DNA of 64,000 nucleotides, taken from contig NZ_JAMXHT010000002.1 of NCBI RefSeq assembly GCF_023955655.1, positions 62,001 to 126,000 of the forward strand, written 5' to 3'. The position numbers and the translations under genes are program-made. Below the pieces are notes generated by a model that saw nothing but the letters and a program-made list of their open reading frames with translations, made no database searches and was not told the origin of the DNA. The stretch comes from Ralstonia soli. Its GTDB lineage: Bacteria > Pseudomonadota > Gammaproteobacteria > Burkholderiales > Burkholderiaceae. Shown here piece by piece: positions 51,110 through 59,784 of the stretch (positions within the stretch are counted from its first letter, which is position 1; every line of letters starts with the position of its first letter).

Positions 51110-52140
51110 GATGCCGCCTTGCCACTGGTCGTTGCGTTCATCAGCCCTTGCAGCAGGTCGGGCGATACGTTGAGCTGGCCGATGCGTTCTGCGCGTTCGG
51201 CAATGCCGCCGAAGGCCTGCGCGATGAGCTGGCCAGGCTGCATGCCGGCCGTTGCCAGCGCGTTGACGATGCGCGGGTCCGTCTTGCTCAGCGCGTCCAT
51301 CACCGCGGCCACGCGGTAGGCCTCGGCTTCGGCCAGCGTGCGGCTGTTGTCGGCCTGGTCGGCCACGAAGGCCTTGCGCTTGTCTTCCAGTTCGATATCG
51401 GCGGCCATCTGTTCGTTGCGCAGTGCATTTTCCTTGCGCAGAAGCGTGGCCTTGGCCTCCATCTGTGCCTCGCTGATCTGCTGCTTCTTCTGCTCGACGG
51501 CAATGTCGGTGTCCAGCTCGTTCTGGCGGATCGCGCGCTCGTTCTCCACGGCCGACATGCGCCGCAGGTAGACCGCATCGTCCGCCGCCTTGAGGTTGGA
51601 TTCGCGCGCCTCGGCTTCCAGCGCGCGGGCGATGTCGGGCGTCGGCTTGACCGCCATGACCGAGACCCCCAGGATCTCCAGCCCCAGCGCGGCAATCTCG
51701 GGCTGCGCGGCCAGCTCAGCCTGCGCCGTGCGCGCGATGACGGCCGACGCACGCAGCGCCTGCTTGAGCTCCAGCGCCTGCACCGCCTGCTGCACGATCA
51801 CTTCCACCTGCTGGGCCACGCGATCACCCAGGCGCTTCGGGTCTTCCGACACATAGGTCTGCCCGTTTTTCGCCAGCGAGAAATCCATCATGGCGGCGGT
51901 GCGGCGCGGGTCGCTGATGCGGTATGTCACTTGGCCCTGCACGGTCACCCTCTGGAAATCGGCCGTCACCAGTTCGAGGATGAACGGGCGGTCCTGGCTG
52001 GCCACCGGCACAGCCACCAGCGTGGCCGTGGGGCCGTAATAGAAGAACGACAGCCCCGATCCCTCGCGGACCACCTTGCCGGCGCGGAACTGCATGAGGT
52101 GAACCGTGGGCTGCGATTTGATGAAGCGGATGCCGAACAT
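51106..52140 (-). CDS. SPFH/Band 7 domain protein
   Basis: 344 residues. SPFH domain at about 10-190 (FRAGKVVREGSGLSFFYYGPTATLVAVPVASQDRPFILELVTADFQRVTVQGQVTYRISDP), followed by a long charged coiled coil (about 190-290, NELDTDIAVEQKKQQISEAQMEAKATLLRKENALRNEQ) and a C-terminal helical end. No clear N-terminal membrane helix, so membrane attachment would be peripheral or by partners. SPFH proteins form rings on membranes that enclose partner enzymes. Co-translated with the NAD-kinase-like protein. Its upstream region holds two NrtR-type operators. Confidence 0.92.
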   Translation of the reverse strand: MFGIRFIKSQPTVHLMQFRAGKVVREGSGLSFFYYGPTATLVAVPVASQDRPFILELVTADFQRVTVQGQVTYRISDPRRTAAMMDFSLAKNGQTYVSEDPKRLGDRVAQQVEVIVQQAVQALELKQALRASAVIARTAQAELAAQPEIAALGLEILGVSVMAVKPTPDIARALEAEARESNLKAADDAVYLRRMSAVENERAIRQNELDTDIAVEQKKQQISEAQMEAKATLLRKENALRNEQMAADIELEDKRKAFVADQADNSRTLAEAEAYRVAAVMDALSKTDPRIVNALATAGMQPGQLIAQAFGGIAERAERIGQLNVSPDLLQGLMNATTSGKAAS

Positions 52141-52163
52141 GACGCCCTCCCGTTTTCATTTGG

Positions 52164-52208
52164 GTTGTACAGTACAACTTGCGTGAGTTGGACAATACAA
52201 CTTACTAT
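52164..52208. promoter_or_regulatory. two NrtR-type operators in the divergent promoter
   Basis: Palindrome GTTGTACAGTACAAC (52164-52178) and a second, imperfect copy GTTGGACAATACAAC (52187-52201), 23 bases apart, so on the same face of the helix. They cover the space between the SPFH operon (minus) and the Nudix-type regulator (plus). For the plus strand TTGCGT (52179-52184), 18 bases and TACTAT (52203-52208) form a promoter that the second operator overlaps. Confidence 0.75.
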
Positions 52209-52239
52209 TCGAAGCGTCAAGAAAAAATGGTGATCTGCC

Positions 52240-52965
52240 ATGGCTGCCCGACCTTCCCCCAAGACATTCCCGTTGCCGTTTACGACGGTCGACGTGGTCA
52301 TCTTCACCGTGCTGGATGACATGCTGCGCGTGCTGCTCGTGCAGCGCCCGAACGCAGAGGGCGAGCCGTTTCCTGGCGAATGGGCCTTGCCCGGCGGGTT
52401 CGTCGACGTGACGGTCGATGCCACGCTGGAAGACTGCGCGCGCCGCAAGCTGCTGGAGAAAACCGGCGTCGACAGCCCCTATCTCGAGCAACTGGGAAGC
52501 TGGGGCGGTGCCATGCGCGACCCCCGCGGCTGGTCGGCCACGCATGTCTACTTTGCGTTGATGCCCGCGCAGGGCGTGGCGCTGGCCAAGGGAGCAAACG
52601 CCGCCGACGTGGCGTGGTACGCAGTGGACGACGTCTTGCGCGCGCCCAAGCTCGCCTTCGACCATGCGGAGATCCTGCGCGCGGCGGTTGAGCGCCTGCG
52701 CAGCAAAGTCGAATACACCTCGCTGCCGGCGTTTCTGCTGGCCGAGCCGTTCTCGCTACCGCAACTGCAGCGCATGTACGAAATCGTGCTGGGCCGGCCG
52801 GTGGACAAGAGCGGCTTTCGTACCCGCATGCTGGCCGCCAACTTTCTGGAAGAAGCGGGCGTGGCCGAAGGGGATTCTTACCGCCCGGCCAAGGGCTACC
52901 GCCTGATCGACCGCAGTGCGCCGGTCGTCTTCCCGCGCACGTTCAGCCCGCGCGGCAGCGATTGA
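52240..52965 (+). CDS. NrtR-type Nudix-like transcriptional regulator
   Basis: 241 residues: N-terminal Nudix domain (TVDVVIFTVLDDMLRVLLVQRPNAEGEPFPGEWALPGGFVDV, about 17-58) and C-terminal winged helix (SLPQLQRMYEIVLGRPVDKSGFRTRMLAANFLEE, about 172-205) with the KSGFR pattern of the NrtR group. The Nudix catalytic box is degenerate (ATLEDCARRKLLEKTGV in place of GExxxxAxxREL), as in NrtR, where the domain senses ADP-ribose and releases DNA. Probably represses itself and the divergent SPFH-NAD-kinase-like operon. Confidence 0.9.
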   Translation: MAARPSPKTFPLPFTTVDVVIFTVLDDMLRVLLVQRPNAEGEPFPGEWALPGGFVDVTVDATLEDCARRKLLEKTGVDSPYLEQLGSWGGAMRDPRGWSATHVYFALMPAQGVALAKGANAADVAWYAVDDVLRAPKLAFDHAEILRAAVERLRSKVEYTSLPAFLLAEPFSLPQLQRMYEIVLGRPVDKSGFRTRMLAANFLEEAGVAEGDSYRPAKGYRLIDRSAPVVFPRTFSPRGSD

Positions 52966-52982
52966 CGGGGGTGATCGGGCGA

Positions 52983-53429
52983 TCAGCGCGGCGTGTCGGG
53001 AGCGTCGTCGTCTTCCAGCGAGAAGCGCTGCGCGGCGCGCGTGCCGTTGCGCACGGTCTCGTCGACCACGCCTCGGAGCACCAGCTTGTGCCCAGCTTCC
53101 GTGGCCACCGTCGGCTGCCCGTGGCTGCGTCGGCTGTCGATGCCGGCGATGGGCGCTTCAGGGTCGGGCTCGGGATTGGCGTTCACTAGTGACGCGTTGG
53201 AGTAGATGACGTTGTCCTGCCACAGCGATGGGTCCTTGGCGGCTTCCTGGCTCTTGCCGTCGGTATCGACGGTATTGCCGGACGCTTCGGTGCCGGAGGC
53301 ATCGACCGAGCGGATGCGCTGTGATGCCCGCTGCACCGGATCGGCGGAGTGGGGGCCTTCAACATAGGTGGTGCCGCTGCCTGATGACGGGGAGGGCGGG
53401 CGTGCAGAGCGGAACTTGTCGGAGTGCAT
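52983..53429 (-). CDS. hypothetical polar protein
   Basis: 148 residues from ATG 53429 (AGGAG 9 bases upstream). Highly charged and rich in Ser, Asp, Glu and Gly, with no hydrophobic core segment until a short strand near the C-terminus (HKLVLRGVVDETVRN). Probably intrinsically disordered. I do not recognise the family. It lies between the NrtR-type gene (convergent) and the MocR gene (same strand, 63 bases upstream). The good ribosome-binding site supports it as a real gene. Confidence 0.6.
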   Translation of the reverse strand: MHSDKFRSARPPSPSSGSGTTYVEGPHSADPVQRASQRIRSVDASGTEASGNTVDTDGKSQEAAKDPSLWQDNVIYSNASLVNANPEPDPEAPIAGIDSRRSHGQPTVATEAGHKLVLRGVVDETVRNGTRAAQRFSLEDDDAPDTPR

Positions 53430-53492
53430 GACGGGGCTCCTGAAAGAGAGCAGACGGCAAACCTGCCGCAACCGTCATGCCTGTGACCGGTT

Positions 53493-54911
53493 TCAGATGC
53501 GCTTGCGCGCCGGGCGCCGCCCCGCCTCCTGCAGGAATTTGAGCGCACGCGGTTCCGTCGCATAGGCGCTGTTGATGCGCACCCACGGCGACACCTCCAG
53601 GTTGGGCCGGAAGTAATGGCCCGGGGCCAGCGTCACGCCGTGCTTTTCCGCGGTGCCCGCGAAATCGCGCGAATCCTCCACATGCGGCACACGCGCCCAC
53701 AGGAAATTGCCCCCCGCCGGCTGATGAAACACCTCCCAGCCCGCGTCGCTCAGCACGTTGAGCGAAGCGATGACCGAGTCGCCCGCGCGCTGACGCAGCC
53801 GCTCCACATATTTGCGATAGGCGCCGCGCTCCAGCAACGTGGTGACTACGGCCTCTGCAAAGCGCGAGCCGCCGACGCTGGTGAGCATCTTCACATTGGT
53901 CAGGTCGTGCACCAGTTCGCGCTTGGCAATCAGGTAGCCCACCGGCAGCGAGGCCGACACCGTCTTGGAGAATCCGCCCACATAGATCACGTGCTCAAGC
54001 TGGTCCAACGTGGCCAGCCGTGCTGTCGGGTCGGCCTGCAGGTCGGCAAAGATGTCGTCTTCCACAAACACGAAGCCGTGGCGCCGCGCCAATTCCAGCA
54101 ACCGAAACGCAACCGGCGGCGATAGCGTGGAGCCGGTCGGGTTCTGCAGCACGCTGTTGATGAAGAACAGCTTGGGCCGGTGCTCGCGCAGCATGGCTTC
54201 GGCCACTTCCACATCGGGGCCGTCCGCCTTGCGCGGAATGCCGACCAGCTTGACACCATGCAGCCGCAGCAGGCCGAACACGGTGTAGTAACCCGGGTCT
54301 TCTACAAACACCGTGTCACCCGGCTTGAGCAGGTGACGCATGACCAGGTCGATCGCCTGGCTCGCACCTGCTGTGCTCAGCACGTTGGCCGGCTCCGCGT
54401 GGATGCCGAGCTGGCGCGCCCGCATCACGATCTGTTGGCGCAACGCCGGGTTGCCGAGCGGCATGCCGTAGTCGATCACGGCGTGTGTGTCGGTGCGCGA
54501 GACCTGGCGGATGGCTTGCGTGAGGCCGTCCACATCGCGCCAGTCGGCCGGCACGAAACCGCCGCCGAGCTTGAGCATGCCGTCGGGGTAACTGAACTGC
54601 TCGAAGATGTGCTTGGACTCGGCCTCCGCGCGGCGCGGGTCCGACCAACCGCGTCCGTCGCGCCCCGTGAGGCTGCTTTCGGCCACGTAGAAGCCCGAGC
54701 CGTGGCGTGAATCCAGCAAGCCCAGCGACACCAGCCGGTCATACGCCTCGATCACCGGGAAGCGGCTGATGCCGTATTCGGCGGCCAACTGGCGGATGGA
54801 GGGCAGCTTGGCGCCGGGTCGCACGTCGTTGTCGCCGATCCATGCCTGCACGCCGGCCACGATCTGGTCGGCAATGGGCACGCGGGTGGTGGCGTCGATC
54901 TGGAGTTTCAT
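53493..54911 (-). CDS. MocR-type regulator (GntR helix-turn-helix plus aminotransferase domain)
   Basis: 472 residues from ATG 54911; the open frame to 55058 covers the promoter. N-terminal GntR winged helix (RVPIADQIVAGVQAWIGDNDVRPGAKLPSIRQLAAEYGISRFPVIEAYDRLVSLGLLDSRHGSGFYV, about 10-77), then a fold-type I aminotransferase domain with PLP-binding Lys in YVGGFSKTVSASLPVG. PLP or an amine/amino acid is the expected ligand. The promoter just upstream has 10-base-spaced repeats of an AACTGTTCG-like box, which recur near 62.5 kb, so it probably controls itself and the DUF2917 gene. Confidence 0.93.
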   Translation of the reverse strand: MKLQIDATTRVPIADQIVAGVQAWIGDNDVRPGAKLPSIRQLAAEYGISRFPVIEAYDRLVSLGLLDSRHGSGFYVAESSLTGRDGRGWSDPRRAEAESKHIFEQFSYPDGMLKLGGGFVPADWRDVDGLTQAIRQVSRTDTHAVIDYGMPLGNPALRQQIVMRARQLGIHAEPANVLSTAGASQAIDLVMRHLLKPGDTVFVEDPGYYTVFGLLRLHGVKLVGIPRKADGPDVEVAEAMLREHRPKLFFINSVLQNPTGSTLSPPVAFRLLELARRHGFVFVEDDIFADLQADPTARLATLDQLEHVIYVGGFSKTVSASLPVGYLIAKRELVHDLTNVKMLTSVGGSRFAEAVVTTLLERGAYRKYVERLRQRAGDSVIASLNVLSDAGWEVFHQPAGGNFLWARVPHVEDSRDFAGTAEKHGVTLAPGHYFRPNLEVSPWVRINSAYATEPRALKFLQEAGRRPARKRI

Positions 54912-54944
54912 GGCGCGGCGTCGTGTCGGTGGGGCGGAAGACAG

Positions 54945-54978
54945 CGAACAGTCATCGCCAACTGTTCGGCAGTGTTCG
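54945..54978. promoter_or_regulatory. MocR-type operator repeats
   Basis: CGAACAGT (54945-54952), AACTGTTCG (54960-54968) and CAGTGTTCG (54970-54978). The last two are direct repeats 10 bases apart, the first is an inverted copy. Same arrangement as at 62536-62553. Located 34-67 bases before the MocR start codon, in the right place for autoregulation. Confidence 0.6.
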
Positions 54979-55157
54979 TATTGTAGTAGCGCCGGGCCCA
55001 ACGGAAAGCCGATCGCCCAAGTGCGGCGCCGGGGCTCGCTTATGCGTTCCGCAACCATCGAAGGGCGGTTTTATTCGTTTTGGCAAATATCACCCACGGC
55101 TAGAGTGGCCTTGTCCGTCACGCATTGCGCACTCGTTGCGATTCCGCTGGAGATTCG

Positions 55158-55676
55158 ATGTCTGCCACCACCGCTCAAACTGCCCCGCGCGATCCGGCTG
55201 TGCAAGCCGTGCTCGATAGCGTGCTCTCTACACCGTCGTCAACGTTGCTGGAGCGCGCACGCAGTCACGCCGCCGAACAAGGCCTGCGCTATGCGGGCGG
55301 ATTGACACCGGCGGAAGCCTGGGCGCTGGTCAGTCGTGGCGACGCTGTGCTTGTGGATGTCCGCACTGCGGAAGAGCGCAAATTTGTCGGCCGCGTGCCT
55401 GACACCCGGCACGTTGCCTGGCAGACCGGCCAGGCCATGATCAAGAATCCACGCTTTTTGCGCGAGCTGGAAAAGGCCGCCCCCAAGGATGCCGTTGTGC
55501 TGCTGCTGTGCCGTAGCGGCAAACGCTCCGCAGCGGCTGCGGAGGCGGCAGCGGCCGCGGGCTTTGCCAACGTGTTCAACGTGCTCGAAGGCTTCGAAGG
55601 CGACCTGGACGAACAACAGCAGCGCGGCGATTCCGGCGGCTGGCGCCGCTGGGGCCTGCCCTGGCAGCAGGACTAA
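55158..55676 (+). CDS. rhodanese-domain protein of the encapsulin operon
   Basis: 172 residues from ATG 55158 (GGAG 5 to 8 bases upstream). One rhodanese domain (about 45-150): LTPAEAWALVSRGDAVLVDVRTAEERKFVGRVPDTRHVAW, active-site loop LLCRSGKRSAAAAEAA (catalytic Cys near 121), ending NVLEGFEGDLDEQQQRGDSGGWRRWGLPW, a tail typical of the family. It can carry sulfane sulfur as a persulfide. First gene of rhodanese - serine acetyltransferase - encapsulin - cysteine desulfurase, so it would accept sulfur from, or deliver sulfur to, the encapsulated store. Confidence 0.93.
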   Translation: MSATTAQTAPRDPAVQAVLDSVLSTPSSTLLERARSHAAEQGLRYAGGLTPAEAWALVSRGDAVLVDVRTAEERKFVGRVPDTRHVAWQTGQAMIKNPRFLRELEKAAPKDAVVLLLCRSGKRSAAAAEAAAAAGFANVFNVLEGFEGDLDEQQQRGDSGGWRRWGLPWQQD

Positions 55677-55724
55677 GCGCCACCGCACCGCTAACAACCA
55701 CACCAACAGAACAGGGGAGCGACG

Positions 55725-56726
55725 ATGAGCGATCGCGTCATCGCGGGGAGGCCTGCGCCCGCGCAAGACCCGGGCTGGCAATTGGATCGCATCGTCAGCG
55801 AGTTGCGTGCGGCCCGGGCCGATTGGCGCGCCCGCAACGGCCGTACCGAAGTCACGGGCCGCGAGTTGCCCTCGCGCGAGGCTGTGCGGCAAATTCTGGA
55901 GGCGTTGCGCGGGGCACTGTTCCCCATGCGGCTGGGCCCGACGGACCTGCGTGAAGAAAGCGAAGACTTCTACGTCGGCCATACGCTCGATGCGGCACTC
56001 AATGCGCTGGTGGCACAGGTCCGGCTGGAACTGCGTCACTCGGTGCGCCAGGCGCGTGCGGTGGATCGCGATCCCGATGCCGAAGCCGTGCAACTCGTGC
56101 GCGACTTTGCTGCGGCACTCCCTGCGCTGCGTCGCCTGCTCGATACCGACGTGCTCGCCGCCTACCACGGTGATCCGGCCGCGCGCAGCGTCGACGAGGT
56201 CCTGCTGTGCTACCCCGGCATCCTCGCTGTCATCCATCACCGCATTGCGCATCACCTGTACTGCGTTGGACTGCCGTTGCTAGCGCGCATGGTGGCCGAG
56301 ACCGCGCACGCTGATACCGGCATCGACATCCACCCGGGCGCGCAAATCGGCAGCGGCTTCTTCATCGACCACGGCACGGGCGTGGTGATTGGCGAGACGG
56401 CGGTGATCGGCGAACGCGTGCGCATCTATCAGGCCGTGACGCTGGGCGCCAAGCGGTTTTCTGCCGATGCCGACGGTCACCTGGAGAAAGGCGCACCGCG
56501 CCACCCGGTGGTGGAAGACGACGTCGTCATCTATGCCGGGGCGACCATCCTCGGGCGCATCACCATCGGGCGCGGCTCTTCCATTGGCGGCAACGTGTGG
56601 CTCACACGCAGCGTGCCGCCGGGTAGCAGCGTCACCCAGGCAAACGTGCAGAGCGGGGTTCAGGACGGGCTTCAGAGTCCTCAGCCGCAAGCGCGCCGCG
56701 ACAGCGAGGCACACGCCGCGCGCTGA
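55725..56726 (+). CDS. serine O-acetyltransferase (EpsC/SrpH type)
   Basis: 333 residues, about 60 longer than CysE. An alpha-helical N-terminal domain (about 1-180) is followed by left-handed beta-helix hexapeptide repeats: DIHPGAQIGSGFFIDHGTGVVIGETAVIGERVRIYQAVTLGAK, with active-site His in FIDHGTG and the Asp/His pair before it (HADTGIDIHPG). Makes O-acetylserine, the acceptor of sulfide in cysteine synthesis. SrpH of the plasmid-borne sulfur-regulated operon in cyanobacteria is the same type, and it sits beside the encapsulin gene here too. Confidence 0.93.
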   Translation: MSDRVIAGRPAPAQDPGWQLDRIVSELRAARADWRARNGRTEVTGRELPSREAVRQILEALRGALFPMRLGPTDLREESEDFYVGHTLDAALNALVAQVRLELRHSVRQARAVDRDPDAEAVQLVRDFAAALPALRRLLDTDVLAAYHGDPAARSVDEVLLCYPGILAVIHHRIAHHLYCVGLPLLARMVAETAHADTGIDIHPGAQIGSGFFIDHGTGVVIGETAVIGERVRIYQAVTLGAKRFSADADGHLEKGAPRHPVVEDDVVIYAGATILGRITIGRGSSIGGNVWLTRSVPPGSSVTQANVQSGVQDGLQSPQPQARRDSEAHAAR

Positions 56727-56816
56727 TCCGCCTGACGCGTCTTTCCCACCGGTTTTTTCCACCGCACCCGCCACAGAAGCGGGGGCATTTTTTCAAGTGA
56801 AGTTGGGAGTCATTGC

Positions 56817-57761
56817 ATGGCAGAAGCAGATACCCAGGACGTGCGCACCGCGCTAGGCGACAGCGCCGCGCGCCAGTTGGCGAACGCGACCAAGACCGTT
56901 CCGCAGTTGTCCACCATCAGCCCGCGCTGGCTGGTGCACTTGCTGCAATGGCAGCCGGTGGAGGCGGGCATCTTCCGTCTGAACCGCGTGAAGAATCCGC
57001 GCGATGTGCGCGTCGCCTGCTCGCAGCGCGATGAGGCAGAGGCAGAGCTGCCGCAAACCTTCGTCGATTACGAAGACCAGCCGCGCGAGTACTTCCTCAA
57101 CGCGGTGACGACGGTGCTGGACGTGCATACCCGCGTGTCCGACCTGTACAGCAGCCCGCACGACCAGATTCAGCAGCAGCTGCGCCTGACCATCGAGACC
57201 ATCAAGGAGCGTCAGGAAAGCGAGCTGATCAACAACCCCGACTATGGCCTGCTGGCCAATGTGGATGAAACGCAGCGCATCTCCACGCTCACCGGCGCGC
57301 CCACGCCGGACGATCTGGACGAGCTGATCACCAAGGTGTGGAAAGAGCCGGCGTTCTTCCTGGCGCATCCGCTGGCGATTGCCGCGTTTGGCCGCGAATG
57401 CACGCGCCGTGGCGTGCCGCCGCCCACGGTCAGCTTGTTCGGCTCCCAGTTCCTCACGTGGCGCGGCCTGCCGCTGATTCCGTCCGACAAGGTGCCCATT
57501 GACGAGAATGGCCTCACGAAGATTCTGCTGTTGCGTGTGGGTGACAAGCGCCAGGGCGTGGTCGGCCTCTACCAGCCGGGCGTGGCGGGTGAGCAGAGCC
57601 CAGGTCTGTCGGTGCGCTTCATGGGCATCAACCGGAACGCCATCGCGTCGTATCTGATTTCGCTGTATTGCTCGCTGGCCGTGCTGACTGAAGACGCGCT
57701 GGCAGTGCTCGAAGACGTGGAGATCGGCAAGTACCATGACTACCCCGACACCTACAAGTAA
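56817..57761 (+). CDS. family 2A encapsulin shell protein (SrpI-like)
   Basis: 314 residues, HK97-type capsid fold. Typical segments: the N-terminal arm with TALGDSAARQLANATKTVPQLSTISPRWLVHLLQWQPVEAGIFRLNRVKNP (about 11-60), the E-loop-like YFLNAVTTVLDVHTRVSDLYSSPHDQIQQQLRLTIETIKERQESELINN, GRECTRRGVPPPTVSLFGSQFLTWRGLPLIPSDKV, and the end LEDVEIGKYHDYPD. It self-assembles into a nanocompartment that in known systems holds a cysteine desulfurase and elemental sulfur. Contains no cyclic-nucleotide-binding insertion, so it is family 2A and not 2B. The next gene, overlapping by 26 bases, encodes the cargo. Confidence 0.96.
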   Translation: MAEADTQDVRTALGDSAARQLANATKTVPQLSTISPRWLVHLLQWQPVEAGIFRLNRVKNPRDVRVACSQRDEAEAELPQTFVDYEDQPREYFLNAVTTVLDVHTRVSDLYSSPHDQIQQQLRLTIETIKERQESELINNPDYGLLANVDETQRISTLTGAPTPDDLDELITKVWKEPAFFLAHPLAIAAFGRECTRRGVPPPTVSLFGSQFLTWRGLPLIPSDKVPIDENGLTKILLLRVGDKRQGVVGLYQPGVAGEQSPGLSVRFMGINRNAIASYLISLYCSLAVLTEDALAVLEDVEIGKYHDYPDTYK

Positions 57762-59586
57762 CGCACCCAGCGTGAGCGGCCTGACGCTGCCGGTGGGCGA
57801 TGTGCCGGCGGGTTTGCCAGATGCGGCTGCGCTGGCGCAACTGGCCAACGCGTTCTTCACGGCGCTGCCCGGCCACGAGCCGGAGCCCGCCATCGACCTG
57901 TCGCCGACGGGCGCCACGCCGCAATTGAGCGCGTTGCCCGTTGCGGATGCCGCACCGATTGCGCCGCAGGTGCCCGTGCTGGGCGTGCCGACGCAGTACG
58001 CGGCGGCATTGCCCCAGGCGGCATCGGGCCACGGCTTGCCGGGGCCGGCGCATGCGGTGTCGGCTCCAAGTTCGCCGTACTACTTCCTGGGTGAGGCGAG
58101 CGGCTACCAGTCCGCCGTGCCGCATGCGGGGGTAGCGGCATCGGAGGCAGGTGTGCCGGACGATCGCATCTCGGCGCAGCCGTTCCACTTGCCCGGCACC
58201 GATGCATTGGCGCGGTTGATCGATGGTGCCGCAGGCACGCCGCCCGCTGGGCCGGCTGCATTGCAGCAGCCCGGTGGTGCGGCGCAGGCAGGGCAGTTCT
58301 ACTTCCTTGCGCCGCCCACAGTGCCTACGTTGGAAGCATCACGTGACACCAGCCACCAGCCGCATCGCGCCACCACGTTTGACGTGCAGGCGGTTCGGCG
58401 TGACTTTCCGATCCTGGCCGAGCGCGTCAATGGCCGGCCGCTGATCTGGCTCGATAACGCCGCCACCACGCACAAGCCGCAGGCGGTGATCGATCGGCTG
58501 GCGTATTTCTACGCGCACGAGAACTCCAACATCCACCGCGCGGCGCATGAACTCGCTGCACGTGCCACGGATGCCTACGAGGGCGCCCGCAACAAGGTCG
58601 CGCGATTCCTGGGTGCGAAGTCGTCAAGCGAAATCATCTTCGTACGTGGCGCCACGGAGGCGATCAACCTCGTCGCGCAGACATTCGGCCGTCAGCACAT
58701 CGGCGCAGGGGACGAGATCGTCGTCTCGCACCTGGAGCACCACGCCAACATCGTGCCCTGGCAGCAGCTTGCCGCGCAGGTGGGCGCGCGCATCCGCGTG
58801 ATTCCGGTGGACGACAGTGGGCAGATCCTGCTGGACGAATACCGCAAGCTGCTCAGCAGCCGGACGAAGCTGGTGTCCGTCACGCAGGTGTCGAATGCGC
58901 TGGGGACGGTGACGCCGGTGCAGGAGATCATTGCGCTGGCGCACGCGGCAGGCGCGCGCGTGCTGGTGGATGGCGCACAGGCGGTCTCGCACTTGCGCGT
59001 GAACGTGCAAGCGCTGGATGCGGACTTCTACGTGTTCTCCGGCCACAAGATCTTCGGGCCGACGGGCATTGGCGTGGTGTACGGCAAGCAGGATCTGCTC
59101 GACACGCTGCCGCCCTGGCAGGGTGGCGGCAACATGATCGCCGACGTCACGTTCGAGAAGACGCTGTACCAGCCCGCACCTGCCCGCTTCGAGGCCGGCA
59201 CCGGCAACATTGCGGATGCGGTGGGACTGGGCGCTGCGCTCGATTACGTCGAGCGCATCGGCCTGGAGAACATCGCGCGCTATGAGCACGATTTGCTGGT
59301 GTATGCCACGCATGGGCTGTCGCGCATTCCTGGTCTGCGGCTGATCGGCACGGCCGCCAACAAGGCAAGCGTGCTGTCGTTCACGCTGGCTGGGTACCGC
59401 ACGGAAGAAGTGGGTGGGGCGCTCAATCGCGAAGGCATTGCCGTGCGCTCTGGCCATCATTGCGCGCAGCCGATTCTGCGGCGCTTTGGCGTGGAGGCCA
59501 CGGTGCGGCCGTCTCTGGCCTTCTACAACACGTGCGAGGAGGTGGATGAACTGGTGCGCGTGGTCGGCGCGCTGGCAAAGCGCTGA
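57736..59586 (+). CDS. cysteine desulfurase cargo with long N-terminal loading extension
   Basis: 616 residues: a low-complexity, Pro/Ala/Gly-rich N-terminal region (about 1-215) and a SufS-type class II cysteine desulfurase (about 216-616). PLP-binding Lys438 in SGHKIFGPTGIG, catalytic Cys576 in RSGHHCAQPILRRFG. The extension contains two similar short motifs, YYFLG (115-119) and FYFLA (188-192), which are candidates for docking points on the shell interior. The enzyme takes sulfur from cysteine to give alanine and polysulfide or sulfur for storage in the shell. Start ATG 57736 lies inside the shell gene; GGAG 12 bases upstream. Confidence 0.95.
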   Translation: MTTPTPTSNAPSVSGLTLPVGDVPAGLPDAAALAQLANAFFTALPGHEPEPAIDLSPTGATPQLSALPVADAAPIAPQVPVLGVPTQYAAALPQAASGHGLPGPAHAVSAPSSPYYFLGEASGYQSAVPHAGVAASEAGVPDDRISAQPFHLPGTDALARLIDGAAGTPPAGPAALQQPGGAAQAGQFYFLAPPTVPTLEASRDTSHQPHRATTFDVQAVRRDFPILAERVNGRPLIWLDNAATTHKPQAVIDRLAYFYAHENSNIHRAAHELAARATDAYEGARNKVARFLGAKSSSEIIFVRGATEAINLVAQTFGRQHIGAGDEIVVSHLEHHANIVPWQQLAAQVGARIRVIPVDDSGQILLDEYRKLLSSRTKLVSVTQVSNALGTVTPVQEIIALAHAAGARVLVDGAQAVSHLRVNVQALDADFYVFSGHKIFGPTGIGVVYGKQDLLDTLPPWQGGGNMIADVTFEKTLYQPAPARFEAGTGNIADAVGLGAALDYVERIGLENIARYEHDLLVYATHGLSRIPGLRLIGTAANKASVLSFTLAGYRTEEVGGALNREGIAVRSGHHCAQPILRRFGVEATVRPSLAFYNTCEEVDELVRVVGALAKR

Positions 59587-59621
59587 GCGACTCGGCCCAT
59601 CACACAAGAACGAAGTCCCGC

Positions 59622-59652
59622 AGGCCCGGTGCACCCGCACCGGGCCTTTTTG
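59622..59652 (+). terminator. rho-independent terminator of the encapsulin operon
   Basis: Perfect 11-base stem AGGCCCGGTGC (59622-59632) with GCACCGGGCCT (59637-59647), loop ACCC, followed by a T-run (59647-59651). 36 bases after the cysteine desulfurase stop. Confidence 0.92.
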
Positions 59653-59784
59653 TTGGAGAAACGCGCCTAACCGAGGACATATTCGGAATCCGCCCAAACG
59701 CCTGCGACTGCGGCGATACTTGCGCCTTACGTCCGGCGCACGCATGCCGGGTGAAGCAGTACACCTACAAGGAGCGGAGACCGA

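Noticed and set aside
50177-52965. NAD-kinase-like/SPFH/NrtR set as an anti-phage defence island
   Set aside because: No nuclease, TIR, Sir2, helicase or mobile-element genes lie nearby; the evidence supports only a link to NAD metabolism.
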